The notes: generated by a model from the letters alone, not told the origin. A stretch of DNA of 64,000 nucleotides from a virus (IMGVR_UViG_3300042511_000631:1-64000); one strand, 5' to 3'. Shown: positions 1 through 6,902, counted from the first letter of the stretch. Numbers and translations: made by a program.

Positions 1-120
1 CCAACTCCTCCACCGCCAACTCCTCCACCGCCAACTCCTCCACCGCCAACTCCTCCACCGCCAACTCCTCCACCGCCAACTCCTCCACCGCCAACTCCTC
101 CACCGCCAACTCCACCGCCT
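1..120 (+). repeat. 15-bp tandem repeat, seven exact copies plus one variant
   Basis: The unit ccaactcctccaccg occurs seven times without change at 1-105, followed by a variant copy at 106-120. It probably continues leftward beyond the window. It is in frame, giving PTPPP units, so copy-number change would alter rod length without shifting frame. Confidence 0.95.
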
Positions 121-240
121 CCGGCGTGTACCCCTGGCGCGGATTGCGCATCGTTCTGTAACGAGTTTGATGCTTTGTACTACTACTACTTGTATGATTC
201 AAGTTGTAACTGTGTTTACTCGGGCTATACGTTCTGTTAG
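1..240 (+). CDS. proline-rich repeat protein, C-terminal part (5' end outside window)
   Basis: The frame is open from base 1 to a TAG at 238-240. It encodes repeated Pro-Thr-Pro-Pro-Pro units for about 40 residues, then a 40-residue tail with five cysteines and a run of tyrosines, ending in TFC. The repeat should form a stiff polyproline-type rod, and the Cys-rich end may be a disulfide- or metal-stabilised cap. The N-terminus is not visible. Placement upstream of small genes and a 2OG oxygenase parallels the FPP-repeat protein at 20006-21388, so I infer a virion fibre or appendage protein. Function is unproven. Confidence 0.75.
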   Translation, partial: PTPPPPTPPPPTPPPPTPPPPTPPPPTPPPPTPPPPTPPPPACTPGADCASFCNEFDALYYYYLYDSSCNCVYSGYTFC

Positions 241-249
241 GATGTGCTA

Positions 250-624
250 ATGATTGCAAAAGTTAGCGCACCTAAGCCGTACGCGGTGATGATTGATGGG
301 GAGTACGCTCTGCCATTTTTCTTTCCTTCAGAAGGCACAGATGAAGTGGTTATGATGACAGCGGCTCTTCAAAGCAACCCAACAATTACATATGTTGGTC
401 TTGAGGCTGACGGTAACTTATGCAAATACTCTGTTTCTGTAGAAGGAGAGTTTGTAGGGTTTATTCACTACATCAATAAAGCGGATGAACCGCACCCTGC
501 GGCGATCAACGCTGCCTTACAGAGCAATCCAACATTTATTCCGATCCCAGTAGATGGCCCAGTTAGGATTGATCAAGAGTGGACGTATGATGGTTCTACG
601 TTTACTCCTGTTGTTAAGGAATAG
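250..624 (+). CDS. hypothetical protein, possible tail-fibre-associated
   Basis: A 124-residue soluble protein. I chose ATG 250 because TAGGA at 238-242 sits 7 nt upstream; a GTG at 244 is an alternative. An AALQSNPT segment occurs twice (near residues 38 and 87), hinting at an internal duplication. The C-terminus (WTYDGSTFTP) resembles the end of some tail-fibre assembly or tip proteins, but that is weak. It lies between the proline-rich repeat gene and a small Cys protein, so a role with the appendage is an inference. Confidence 0.6.
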   Translation: MIAKVSAPKPYAVMIDGEYALPFFFPSEGTDEVVMMTAALQSNPTITYVGLEADGNLCKYSVSVEGEFVGFIHYINKADEPHPAAINAALQSNPTFIPIPVDGPVRIDQEWTYDGSTFTPVVKE

Positions 625-626
625 CC

Positions 627-863
627 ATGTCGGAGTTATCGCCATGGCAAAAATATAAAGAAAAAATGGGTGATACTCGCCCGTGGGATTTACTAAACCC
701 TGAAAAGAATCGAGCTAGCGAGGAAGTCGCAAACACTCGGTATGAGGTGTGCTTAACCTGCCCAGAGTTTATTAACGTCACTAAACAATGTAAACAGTGC
801 GGGTGTTTTATGGCAGCTAAAACTAAGCTAGAAGCAGCTGTTTGCCCCTTAGGAAAGTGGTAA
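627..863 (+). CDS. small zinc-ribbon-like protein (DUF6171-like)
   Basis: A 78-residue protein with the pattern CLTCPEF...CKQCGCFMAAKT...CPLGKW. Five or six cysteines are placed as in a small zinc ribbon seen in many phages next to tail and 2OG oxygenase genes, which I recall as DUF6171. AAGGA precedes the ATG by 6 nt. The stop is 2 nt before the oxygenase start, so the two are probably co-translated. The molecular role is unknown. Confidence 0.65.
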   Translation: MSELSPWQKYKEKMGDTRPWDLLNPEKNRASEEVANTRYEVCLTCPEFINVTKQCKQCGCFMAAKTKLEAAVCPLGKW

Positions 864-865
864 GT

Positions 866-1432
866 ATGTTTAACGCAAAAACCCAAGGAAACTTTATTCC
901 TCAAGACAAGGTTGATTACATCCTTGACATTGTTTCTAAGAACGATTACTGGGAGCCGTCAAGCAGTGAGTTCTGGGACAAGCGAGTTATTAATATTTCA
1001 AAGTCCTACAGCGTAGATAAAGATCTTGGAGACTTTTTAAAGGAAACTGCGCTTAGAATTAAAGAGTTTATTGAACAAGAATACACTTTAATGGATGAGG
1101 TGTACCCAGACGTTATGACTATCAATCGGTGGTTTCCCGGAATGGAACAACCGCCTCATGCAGATGACATGACTAACACAGATGTTAAAGGTCTAGAGCA
1201 TCGAGTCTTTGGGTCAATCATTTATTTAAATACTGACTATACCGGAGGTCATACTTACTACCCTAATCACGGGGTAGAGATCGTGCCAGAGGCGGGAAAG
1301 CTAGCGGTTCACCCCGGAAACGTAGAGCATCTACATGGTGTCACTAAGCTTGAAGGAAACACCCGATACACGTTATCTGCGTTTTGGGTTCACGATAAGG
1401 ACAAGTCAATTGCCTGGCCCCTATATCAATGA
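866..1432 (+). CDS. 2-oxoglutarate/Fe(II)-dependent oxygenase (prolyl 4-hydroxylase-like)
   Basis: A 188-residue protein with the double-stranded beta-helix signature: H98-x-D100 (PPHADD), distal H157 (HLHGV) and R167 (NTRYTL) as the expected Fe(II) and 2-oxoglutarate ligands. Between them are the strand motif SIIYLN.DY.GG and the typical V.P..G.L..HPG segment. The family hydroxylates protein, nucleic-acid or small-molecule substrates using O2 and 2-oxoglutarate; the substrate cannot be read from sequence. The start is ATG 866, just after the upstream stop; an upstream in-frame extension to 842 overlaps the previous gene. The downstream DUF6065-like gene overlaps its end. Confidence 0.88.
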   Translation: MFNAKTQGNFIPQDKVDYILDIVSKNDYWEPSSSEFWDKRVINISKSYSVDKDLGDFLKETALRIKEFIEQEYTLMDEVYPDVMTINRWFPGMEQPPHADDMTNTDVKGLEHRVFGSIIYLNTDYTGGHTYYPNHGVEIVPEAGKLAVHPGNVEHLHGVTKLEGNTRYTLSAFWVHDKDKSIAWPLYQ

Positions 1433-2162
1433 CCCAGGGCATGAAGTCCCTGACAACACAATTTTAATTGTCCCACATTCTTTTGAGGACACCAGTAAGT
1501 ACAACGACATCATTCTTCCGTTAAAAGGAGAAGCTAAGCGCGACTGGTTTACATCGCATTTTTATTATTGTTTACCTCTAACCATTGGAAATCAATACGG
1601 TTTTGTTATTAAGTCTTTGCGGGATTTTGATGTGACTTGGTCAGGAGGCTTAGCTCAAGCTGAGATCACATTTACTGATGGCTTAAACGGCGCTCCTCAA
1701 ATTATTTCAAACGGTTTTGGGTCTGGGATCATTACCGTACAGAACTACTTTGCTATAAAAACTCCAATAGGCGTAAACGTCATGGTCATCCAACCGCCAA
1801 ATATGTTTACACCTGGACTTGTGGCAATGACAGCAGTTATTGAGGCTGATCAAATTCGCCGAGACTTTACCTTTAACTTAAAAATCACTGTGCCTAACTA
1901 CAAAATAAGTGTTAAGCGCGGGGACGCGGTGGGGGCATTTATCCCTATCCCTAGGTACTTTGTAGATAAGTTTGAAGTAGCTTCCGTCAAAGACGTTTTT
2001 CCTGATGAGCTTCATTTAAATGAGATATCTGAGTCAAACGCCTTAGGCCGTGAGAGGAACAACATTGACCGCAGCAGGCCACACGCGTCTGGTAGGCGGT
2101 ATTTTAACGGTAAACATGTAGATGACAGCTCCTACCCTGACCATCAAAAGCGAGTCCGCTAA
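1410..2162 (+). CDS. DUF6065-like protein
   Basis: About 250 residues. The segment KRDWF...YYCLPLTIGNQYGF...VTWSGG matches my recollection of the DUF6065 family, whose biochemical role is unknown. The start is uncertain: TTG 1410 has AAGGA about 8 nt upstream and overlaps the oxygenase by 23 nt, while an in-frame ATG at 1335 would overlap by 98 nt. Related proteins lie at 24499-25221 and, more distantly, 25208-25972, again beside 2OG oxygenases, so a joint function is likely. Confidence 0.65.
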   Translation: MPGPYINDPGHEVPDNTILIVPHSFEDTSKYNDIILPLKGEAKRDWFTSHFYYCLPLTIGNQYGFVIKSLRDFDVTWSGGLAQAEITFTDGLNGAPQIISNGFGSGIITVQNYFAIKTPIGVNVMVIQPPNMFTPGLVAMTAVIEADQIRRDFTFNLKITVPNYKISVKRGDAVGAFIPIPRYFVDKFEVASVKDVFPDELHLNEISESNALGRERNNIDRSRPHASGRRYFNGKHVDDSSYPDHQKRVR

Positions 2163-2180
2163 CCCTGACAAGTCCTAAAT

Positions 2181-2238
2181 ACTCTTAGACAATAGGAACT
2201 GCACCCCGATCAGGTGCTATACCACTCTAGAGAATAGG
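2181..2238 (+). promoter_or_regulatory. direct repeats flanking a small hairpin upstream of 2246
   Basis: ACTCTTAGACAATAGG (2181-2196) and ACTCTAGAGAATAGG (2224-2238) are near-identical. They flank the hairpin GCACC-N7-GGTGC at 2201-2217. The gap between genes is 83 bp. It may be an operator or promoter for the structural-looking gene at 2246; no clear -35/-10 pair is visible. Confidence 0.35.
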
Positions 2239-2245
2239 TCAATAA

Positions 2246-3187
2246 ATGGCATTAGACACTGGCGGAAACGTCAAAGTAGATTACGTATGGGGCAACTTCC
2301 CTATGCAACCAAATGATATTCGTACTGAAACAGCCGCATCTAATATTGGTGGCTCAACAGGGGATTACGGCTGGGCAGCTACAACAGCTGTAACAGGCGC
2401 TCGTCTTGACGCAGCTTTGGATAGCCACGCTATCGCAGAAGCAGGATGGTCAGGCTACCCAGATTTTACAGCTGGCACAGGCAACTACATCATCACAGCA
2501 GTTTCAGGTGATGGAACAACAGTTACATACACCTCACAGAACAAGCTTGCAGTTGGAGACTCAGTTAATGTGACTGGTCTTTCAGCAGGTGCTTACAACC
2601 TTTCAGCAGCAACTGTTGCTACAGCAGATGCTCTTAAGTTTACAGTGACCAACGCAGCTAACGCTGGAGCTTTAACAGGCCAGTACGGCAAGGTTCAGCT
2701 AACAACTGCTCTAACAGCAGCTGATGGCGCGGGCATCGGATACATCAACGTACCTAACGTACTTGGTGATACAACAGCCGTAGCTCTTGATGAGCTTAAG
2801 GATGCTGGTTACGAAGCGGCTAATATCACTACAGCTTCAGCAGCATCTAACGTCGGTAAAACTATTACAGCAGCAGCCCGTACAGCAGGTTCAGCGGTTA
2901 TCTCAATTACTTGTGCAAGCCACGGCTTTGTTGCAGGTAACAAGGTAACAGTCTCTGATGTTTCTGGTGGAGATGGCGTAAACGGAGTTTGGACAGTTCT
3001 TGCTGTTACAAACGCAAACGTGTTCACTGTAACTGGAACAGCCACAACAGTTCAGGCTCTAACAAGTCTTGCTGGTGTTGTTTCTGGTGTTGCTGGAACA
3101 ATCAAGACTCAGTCAGTTGCAGCTGGAACAGCTTCAGTGCTTTCAACAGCTACAATCACAATCACACCGTTCGCAACAGCTTCATAG
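2246..3187 (+). CDS. structural-looking protein with Ig-like/beta repeats
   Basis: A 313-residue Ala/Thr/Val-rich protein. Two segments, near residues 83-150 and 205-275, share the layout (V)T...H/N.L.VGD.V.V...G..N....V.....F.VT, a beta-repeat also found inside the baseplate J-like protein (about 42890-43070) and the 844-residue tail protein. This suggests a virion surface, decoration or fibre protein. It is followed at once by a strong terminator, so it ends a transcription unit. The specific role is unknown. Confidence 0.6.
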   Translation: MALDTGGNVKVDYVWGNFPMQPNDIRTETAASNIGGSTGDYGWAATTAVTGARLDAALDSHAIAEAGWSGYPDFTAGTGNYIITAVSGDGTTVTYTSQNKLAVGDSVNVTGLSAGAYNLSAATVATADALKFTVTNAANAGALTGQYGKVQLTTALTAADGAGIGYINVPNVLGDTTAVALDELKDAGYEAANITTASAASNVGKTITAAARTAGSAVISITCASHGFVAGNKVTVSDVSGGDGVNGVWTVLAVTNANVFTVTGTATTVQALTSLAGVVSGVAGTIKTQSVAAGTASVLSTATITITPFATAS

Positions 3188-3200
3188 TCTCAACACAAAC

Positions 3201-3233
3201 AAAAAGCCCCCGGCTAATAACCGGGGGCTTTTT
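3201..3233. terminator. bidirectional rho-independent terminator
   Basis: AAAAAGCCCCCGG-ctaataa-CCGGGGGCTTTTT is a perfect 13-bp stem with A and T tracts on both sides. It sits between the convergent gene ends at 3187 (+) and 3235 (-), so it can stop transcription from both directions. Confidence 0.93.
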
Positions 3234-3234
3234 G

Positions 3235-3495
3235 CTATGTAAATTGTCTTTTAGACCGTCTTGATATATTTTTACGTTCGTCTTCCGTTGTTCCCGCCCA
3301 GATCCCGCGTTCGCGGTTTTCTAAAGCCCAAGTAAGGCAAGCGGCGTTGAAATCACATGTTCTACATATAGCTTTGATTTGTCGTGCCGCGGAAGCTTCT
3401 TCAATTCTATCCGTTGGAAAGAATGTTTCTAAGTCCACTTTACGACAAGGTTGTGTGCCATCAAAGGCCGGAGCCTTATACGTGCATTTGTCCAT
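3235..3495 (-). CDS. WhiB-family iron-sulfur transcription factor
   Basis: An 86-residue protein with the four cluster cysteines C17, C44, C47 and C53 (a further Cys at position 4), the turn motif GIWAGTTEDER (64-74) and a basic C-terminus. WhiB/Wbl proteins bind a [4Fe-4S] cluster and act on the host sigma factor. Phage copies such as mycobacteriophage TM4 WhiBTM4 interfere with host septation genes. It follows the lysozyme-like gene by 3 nt on the same strand, with AAAGGAA before its ATG. Its presence points to an actinobacterial host. Confidence 0.92.
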   Translation of the reverse strand: MDKCTYKAPAFDGTQPCRKVDLETFFPTDRIEEASAARQIKAICRTCDFNAACLTWALENRERGIWAGTTEDERKNISRRSKRQFT

Positions 3496-3498
3496 GTA

Positions 3499-4008
3499 TT
3501 ATTCCTTTGGGAATGCTTTTAGGAAGCTCTCGTATCTTTCACCATTAGTTTGATTTTGGTACACCTTCCAAGATGACCAGTCTTTTCCACCGTTAGACAT
3601 GTGAAACGCTATCTCAGCGTTTGTAACGGGGTTAAAGAGGTCTGCGTTAGAGTCTAGGTTAAACTTTTTCCTTCGGTCTTCCCCTAGGCTTCCAATCATG
3701 TTGATCTGGAAGACTCCATATGAATTGTCGCCAGTGCCGCTATTTCCGTTGTGCGCTACTGGTCGACCGTTTGATTCTTTCATAGCAACTGCCCAAGCGG
3801 TCTTGAGAGCTTTTCCCTCAAAACCAACCGCTTCTAATAGATCTTTTAATTCTGCTTTGGTAAGAACCTTAGCTTCTTTAAATGTATCTAACGGGCTCAC
3901 AACTTTAATAACTTCTGGAACTACTGGTTCTGCCATTACTGGCGGACAGTTACCCCACAAAATTAAAAAAGTTGCTACTACTGCTGTACGTTTTCTGATA
4001 TTAAGCAT
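3499..4008 (-). CDS. secreted lysozyme-like / lytic transglycosylase protein
   Basis: A 169-residue protein with a signal peptide or N-terminal anchor: basic MLNIRKR, hydrophobic AVVATFLILW, then a polar stretch with a possible AEP cleavage site near residue 27. The transglycosylase fold is shown by catalytic E78 in AMKESNGRP and the motif GDNSYGVFQINM at 93-104. It should cleave peptidoglycan glycan strands outside the membrane. Being on the opposite strand from the CHAP endolysin, it may act at a different stage. RBS GAGAGGAG lies upstream. Confidence 0.82.
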   Translation of the reverse strand: MLNIRKRTAVVATFLILWGNCPPVMAEPVVPEVIKVVSPLDTFKEAKVLTKAELKDLLEAVGFEGKALKTAWAVAMKESNGRPVAHNGNSGTGDNSYGVFQINMIGSLGEDRRKKFNLDSNADLFNPVTNAEIAFHMSNGGKDWSSWKVYQNQTNGERYESFLKAFPKE

Positions 4009-4032
4009 TGCTGCTCCTCTCAGTAGGCAAAA

Positions 4033-4050
4033 GCCGGTATCGCTACCGGC
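4033..4050 (-). terminator. 7-bp hairpin in the leader of the minus-strand lysozyme gene
   Basis: GCCGGTA-TCGC-TACCGGC is a perfect stem. Read on the minus strand it is followed by TTTTG, about 25 nt before the lysozyme start. It could be a terminator for antisense readthrough or an attenuator. Confidence 0.5.
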
Positions 4051-4127
4051 TCTGTCATGTTCTAGACTGCCACAGCCTTACAGCCAAAGTCAAGTGGAAG
4101 TAAATATATTTTGTTTACTATGACAAG

Positions 4128-4168
4128 TTATCCACAAGAAACTAACATTTAACAAGTAGTTATCCACA
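4128..4168 (+). other. two perfect DnaA boxes (candidate replication origin)
   Basis: TTATCCACA occurs at 4128-4136 and 4160-4168 in the same orientation, 32 bp apart (about three helical turns), within the 222-bp divergent gap. The flanks are AT-rich (TAAATATATTTTG at 4101-4113). This is the consensus site for bacterial DnaA. It may be a phage origin using host DnaA or a DnaA-responsive regulatory site. Confidence 0.55.
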
Positions 4169-4192
4169 TTTTTTGTGCTTTTATTCGGAAAA

Positions 4193-4241
4193 CCATTCTG
4201 TGATCAAATTTAAATTGACATTTCTACAGAATGGGTATATT
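4193..4241 (+). promoter_or_regulatory. promoter within a 9-bp inverted repeat
   Basis: CCATTCTGT (4193-4201) and ACAGAATGG (4226-4234) are perfect inverted repeats. They flank a consensus -35 TTGACA at 4215-4220. A -10-like TATATT lies at 4236-4241 (spacing 15). The arrangement suggests a repressor operator over the promoter of the lysis/early block. Confidence 0.5.
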
Positions 4242-4464
4242 TGTGGTCACGGCTGATAAGATTGTTATTGCTCTCTTCCTTCTTGCGCAAACAGGGGCAG
4301 CAATCAAGTACTTTATGCGCCTTGAAAAGCGTCTAGACAGGATCGACTACCAGCTATATGAGAATGGCGGGAGTTCGATGAAAGACCAAATGAACGATAC
4401 CCGCGATGATCTACAGGAGCTTAAGACCAGTTTTTTAGTCTTAAAGGCTAAACTAGGGGAATAA
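4231..4464 (+). CDS. small membrane protein with coiled coil (holin/lysis candidate)
   Basis: A 77-residue protein with one N-terminal hydrophobic segment (about residues 9-26, KIVIALFLLAQTGAAI) followed by a charged helical region (RLEKRLDRIDYQL ... DLQELKTSFLVLKAKL) typical of a coiled coil. It directly precedes the CHAP endolysin, so a holin or similar lysis role is inferred. The start is unsure: ATG 4231 lies inside the promoter inverted repeat and lacks a good RBS, and GTG 4243 is an alternative. Confidence 0.6.
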   Translation: MGIFVVTADKIVIALFLLAQTGAAIKYFMRLEKRLDRIDYQLYENGGSSMKDQMNDTRDDLQELKTSFLVLKAKLGE

Positions 4465-4480
4465 CCCCTAAGGAGATCAA

Positions 4481-5041
4481 ATGGCAGAGATGGGAACAGT
4501 CGAGAAGCTTATCGACGTAGCCGAAGATGAAATTGGTACTATTGAAGGTCCTAAGGACAATGAGACAAAGTACGGCGCTTTTACTAAGTCTAACTTTCAG
4601 CCATGGTGCGGAAGCTTTGTAAACTGGTGCGGTGACCAAGCGGGAGTAAAAATCCCTAAGACTGTGTACACCCCTTCCGGCGCAGACGCATTTAAAAAGT
4701 CTGGTCGTTGGGAAGACGCAGCCGCTGCCACCCCAAAGAAAGGCGATATCGCCTATTTTGATTTCCCGGCAGATGGCGTCAATCGAATCTCGCATGTTGG
4801 AATTGTTGTAAAGGTAAACAAAGATGGCACCGTTATGTGCATCGAGGGCAACACCTCAGGTGACAAAAAGGGTGACCAGCGCAATGGTGGAGAAGTTTGC
4901 TTAAAACTCCGCGGGTACAAGAAAAACCCAAAGAATGTTATGATTTCTATTGTTGGATTTGGACGCCCTAAGTTCGTCGAGGCTCCAAGTGCAGATGCCC
5001 CAGCCGCAGCTGCTGCAAAATGTCCAACCTGCGGTAAGTAA
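4481..5041 (+). CDS. CHAP-domain endolysin
   Basis: A 186-residue protein. The CHAP cysteine peptidase/amidase motif is clear: catalytic C43 in PWCGSFVNW, H105 in RISHVGIV and an acidic/Asn partner in IEGNTS (122-126). GDIAYFDFP before the histidine is typical. It should cut peptide bonds of the cell wall at lysis. The C-terminus is an Ala-rich linker and a short CPTCGK tail that could bind metal. RBS AAGGAG precedes ATG by 7 nt. No signal peptide is seen, so release would need a holin. Confidence 0.88.
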   Translation: MAEMGTVEKLIDVAEDEIGTIEGPKDNETKYGAFTKSNFQPWCGSFVNWCGDQAGVKIPKTVYTPSGADAFKKSGRWEDAAAATPKKGDIAYFDFPADGVNRISHVGIVVKVNKDGTVMCIEGNTSGDKKGDQRNGGEVCLKLRGYKKNPKNVMISIVGFGRPKFVEAPSADAPAAAAAKCPTCGK

Positions 5042-5055
5042 CTAAGGAGATTCAC

Positions 5056-5298
5056 ATGAGACTAAATAAAAAGACAAAGGCAATGCTGGCATCTTACGGC
5101 CGTTCATTTCTTTCTGCGGCAATCGCTGTAAACGCAACCGGTAACAACGACTTAAAGTCAATTGTTATTGCTGCTCTAGCGGCTACTTTGCCCGTAGCAA
5201 TTCGTGCAATTAACCCAAAAGACCCAGCATTTGGCGTAGCCGCAAAGATGGCTAGTGACGTACTAGCTAAGGCTGCAAAGAAAAAGACAACTAAGTAA
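5056..5298 (+). CDS. small holin-like protein
   Basis: An 80-residue protein with basic N- and C-termini (final KAAKKKTTK) and a central hydrophobic stretch (SIVIAALAATLPVAIRAI). The segment YGRSFLSAAIA...AATLPVAIRAINPKDPAFG is seen in small proteins next to endolysins in actinobacterial phages, sometimes annotated as holin. It follows the CHAP gene by 14 nt with AAGGAG before the ATG, and is followed by a terminator. Confidence 0.6.
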   Translation: MRLNKKTKAMLASYGRSFLSAAIAVNATGNNDLKSIVIAALAATLPVAIRAINPKDPAFGVAAKMASDVLAKAAKKKTTK

Positions 5299-5308
5299 TT
5301 AACAACTT

Positions 5309-5337
5309 GGGGGGTAGGACACAACCTGCCCCCTTTT
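5309..5337 (+). terminator. rho-independent terminator after lysis genes
   Basis: GGGGGTAGG-ACACAA-CCTGCCCCC pairs fully apart from one T-G wobble and is followed by TTTT. It ends the lysis cluster 10 nt after the holin-like gene. Confidence 0.8.
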
Positions 5338-5356
5338 GTTGTATACTGGAGGAACT

Positions 5357-5563
5357 ATGACTATTAAATGTGCTAACTGCGACCGCGACGCTATCTACAC
5401 CTGTGCTGACCCAGGAGTTAATCCTGTGGACTATTGCGGAGAGTGCCTACCATCTTGGATGGCAGACCGCGCTAACGCAAACCATTTCCCATTGGTGACT
5501 CCTGAAAAGTCATCTAAGAAAAAAGCAGAGGCAACTGAGGCTCCTGCAAGTGAAGATAACTAA
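5357..5563 (+). CDS. small zinc-finger-like protein
   Basis: A 68-residue protein with two CxxC pairs, CANC (5-8) and CGEC in DYCGECLPSW, consistent with one zinc site, then a Lys/Glu/Ala-rich disordered tail. ATG 5357 was chosen because GGAGGAA lies 6 nt upstream; an in-frame TTG at 5336 falls inside the terminator. Similar small proteins occur in actinobacterial phages. Role unknown. Confidence 0.65.
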   Translation: MTIKCANCDRDAIYTCADPGVNPVDYCGECLPSWMADRANANHFPLVTPEKSSKKKAEATEAPASEDN

Positions 5564-5813
5564 ACACCAAGCTATACAGGTTCATCCAGTCCCTAGCCAG
5601 TTAACTGCACCGCAAGGCCCGTTCCCTAAAGAACTCTTTAGAGAATCAAAAATTATTACAGATTACGCTTCTCAATATGCTGAGGATGGCGCAGAGTTTG
5701 CGCTTGGCGGAACTGTTCAAAATAACTTTAAGCCCATTAAATTTCTACGATGCGCGTATTGTTTAGTTCGTGTACCAGAGAACGAAACTCAAGACCATGA
5801 ATGTGACGAGTAA
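5550..5813 (+). CDS. hypothetical protein with Cys/His motif at C-terminus
   Basis: An 87-residue protein starting at GTG 5550 inside the preceding gene (14-nt overlap). The C-terminus, FLRCAYCLVRVPENETQDHECDE, has a CxxC...HxC arrangement that could bind zinc. The stop overlaps the next ATG (TAATG at 5811-5815), indicating translational coupling. I do not recognise the family. Confidence 0.6.
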   Translation: MKITKHQAIQVHPVPSQLTAPQGPFPKELFRESKIITDYASQYAEDGAEFALGGTVQNNFKPIKFLRCAYCLVRVPENETQDHECDE

Positions 5814-6349
5814 TGGCCGAAAGCTTTAGACCCAATAAAAAACAGCGCGAAACTATGCGCCGTCGATTTGACGAAGCTAAAGAAGAACTTGGCCGCCTAA
5901 ACGACTTTGACTCGCGTGTCCCTAAGGATGTAGTTGAAGCGGGTACTAAAATGGAAACCGCCCCTACTCGTATCCCAAGTCGCCCTAGAGCAAAAAGTAT
6001 TGGGTATAACTCGACCAGCAGAACTCTTTATATTATTTTTAGAGATAACGCTTGGTGGGAGTACCGCAACGTTCCAATTAAATACTGGGTTGGTTTACAG
6101 AACTCAAACTCTACCGGTGACTATCTAAGAACTGTGGGAAACCCTCCGTTAGATAAATGGCCAGATATGGGGCCAGCTAATCTAGACAATATGTCAACTG
6201 AAGCTAAAACTAGACTTAACGAAAACGCCCTTAGTTCAGAACGCATTCAAGCTGAGATAGACTTTGTTAGAGATAAGACTAAAAGGGTTGAAGCAAAGCC
6301 GATACCTGAAAAGTTTAAAACTACAGGGTTTAAGGGGATGTTTGATTAA
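5813..6349 (+). CDS. KTSC-domain protein
   Basis: A 178-residue protein. Residues about 60-105 (SIGYNSTSRTLYIIF...WWEYRNVP...STGDYLR) match the KTSC domain, a small beta-rich module found in phage and bacterial proteins. The N-terminus is charged and helical. KTSC domains have been proposed to bind nucleic acid or RNA polymerase partners; the role here is unknown. It overlaps the preceding gene by 1 nt and abuts the next. Confidence 0.72.
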   Translation: MAESFRPNKKQRETMRRRFDEAKEELGRLNDFDSRVPKDVVEAGTKMETAPTRIPSRPRAKSIGYNSTSRTLYIIFRDNAWWEYRNVPIKYWVGLQNSNSTGDYLRTVGNPPLDKWPDMGPANLDNMSTEAKTRLNENALSSERIQAEIDFVRDKTKRVEAKPIPEKFKTTGFKGMFD

Positions 6350-6640
6350 ATGAAAGTATTCGGGCCAATATACGTCGGAAAGCTTTACTACTGGCACAGA
6401 CATTTACTGCCTATTGTTGAGGTGGGAACTACCCAAGAAACAGATATGCCTTACCGCAAAGGTAAATGCCTAGTCTTTCGTGCACCATTTACTAAGCCCG
6501 GGTACTACCTTGGTCTGTGGGTAGAGCGCCCTAAAATTGACTGGGATGACGACGACCGCATTGATAAGCTACTCTCTGATGCTATGAGGGGTCGTACCGC
6601 TTGGACTCCAGATAAAGGGGCTTACGATGATGTTTTTTAA
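6350..6640 (+). CDS. hypothetical protein
   Basis: A 96-residue protein, aromatic-rich at the N-terminus (GKLYYWHRHLLPIVEVG) and acidic in the middle (WDDDDRIDKLL). ATG follows the preceding stop directly. No family recognised. It is part of a tightly packed operon 5357-6872. Confidence 0.6.
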   Translation: MKVFGPIYVGKLYYWHRHLLPIVEVGTTQETDMPYRKGKCLVFRAPFTKPGYYLGLWVERPKIDWDDDDRIDKLLSDAMRGRTAWTPDKGAYDDVF

Positions 6641-6872
6641 TAAGAAACCCCAAACATGGGATAAACCTTTTTCAGAAAAAGTAGCTAAGCGTGTTTCTAA
6701 GATCCCTACGGCTGAGCTAGAGATGTGGGTAGACCAAGCCATTTATGAAGTTGGCCGTTGTCTATCTGGGTTTTCTAAAAGCCGTGAACAAGTTTTCTTA
6801 GAAGAAGCTCGCACCGGCGCGGAGGCTCTTCACGCCGTAGTTGAAGAGCTTTACAAACGCAATACGCGTTAA
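6627..6872 (+). CDS. hypothetical helical protein
   Basis: An 81-residue, mostly helical protein (AELEMWVDQAIYEVGRCLSG..., EARTGAEALHAVVEELY). It overlaps the previous gene by 14 nt and is the last gene before the terminase promoter region. No family recognised. Confidence 0.6.
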   Translation: MMFFNKKPQTWDKPFSEKVAKRVSKIPTAELEMWVDQAIYEVGRCLSGFSKSREQVFLEEARTGAEALHAVVEELYKRNTR

Positions 6873-6886
6873 ATAGATTTGTCGAC

Positions 6887-6902
6887 TTTGTGCTAGACTA
6901 CG
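6887..6902 (+). promoter_or_regulatory. candidate phage promoter (TTTGTGnTAnnCTACG motif)
   Basis: TTTGTGCTAGACTACG contains a -10-like TAGACT (6894-6899) preceded by TGTGC. The same motif occurs upstream of the portal (9466-9481) and, with one extra base, at 63275-63292. It would drive the terminase unit. Confidence 0.5.

Noticed and set aside
1-120. 15-bp repeat block as a CRISPR array or origin iterons
   Set aside because: Copies are contiguous without spacers, in frame, and end within a clear coding sequence.
842-865. Longer start for the 2OG oxygenase at 842
   Set aside because: It would overlap the preceding gene by 22 nt, while ATG 866 follows the stop directly and begins at the first conserved-looking residues.
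5336-5356. TTG start for the small zinc-finger gene
   Set aside because: It falls in the T-tract of a terminator; ATG 5357 has a strong GGAGGAA.
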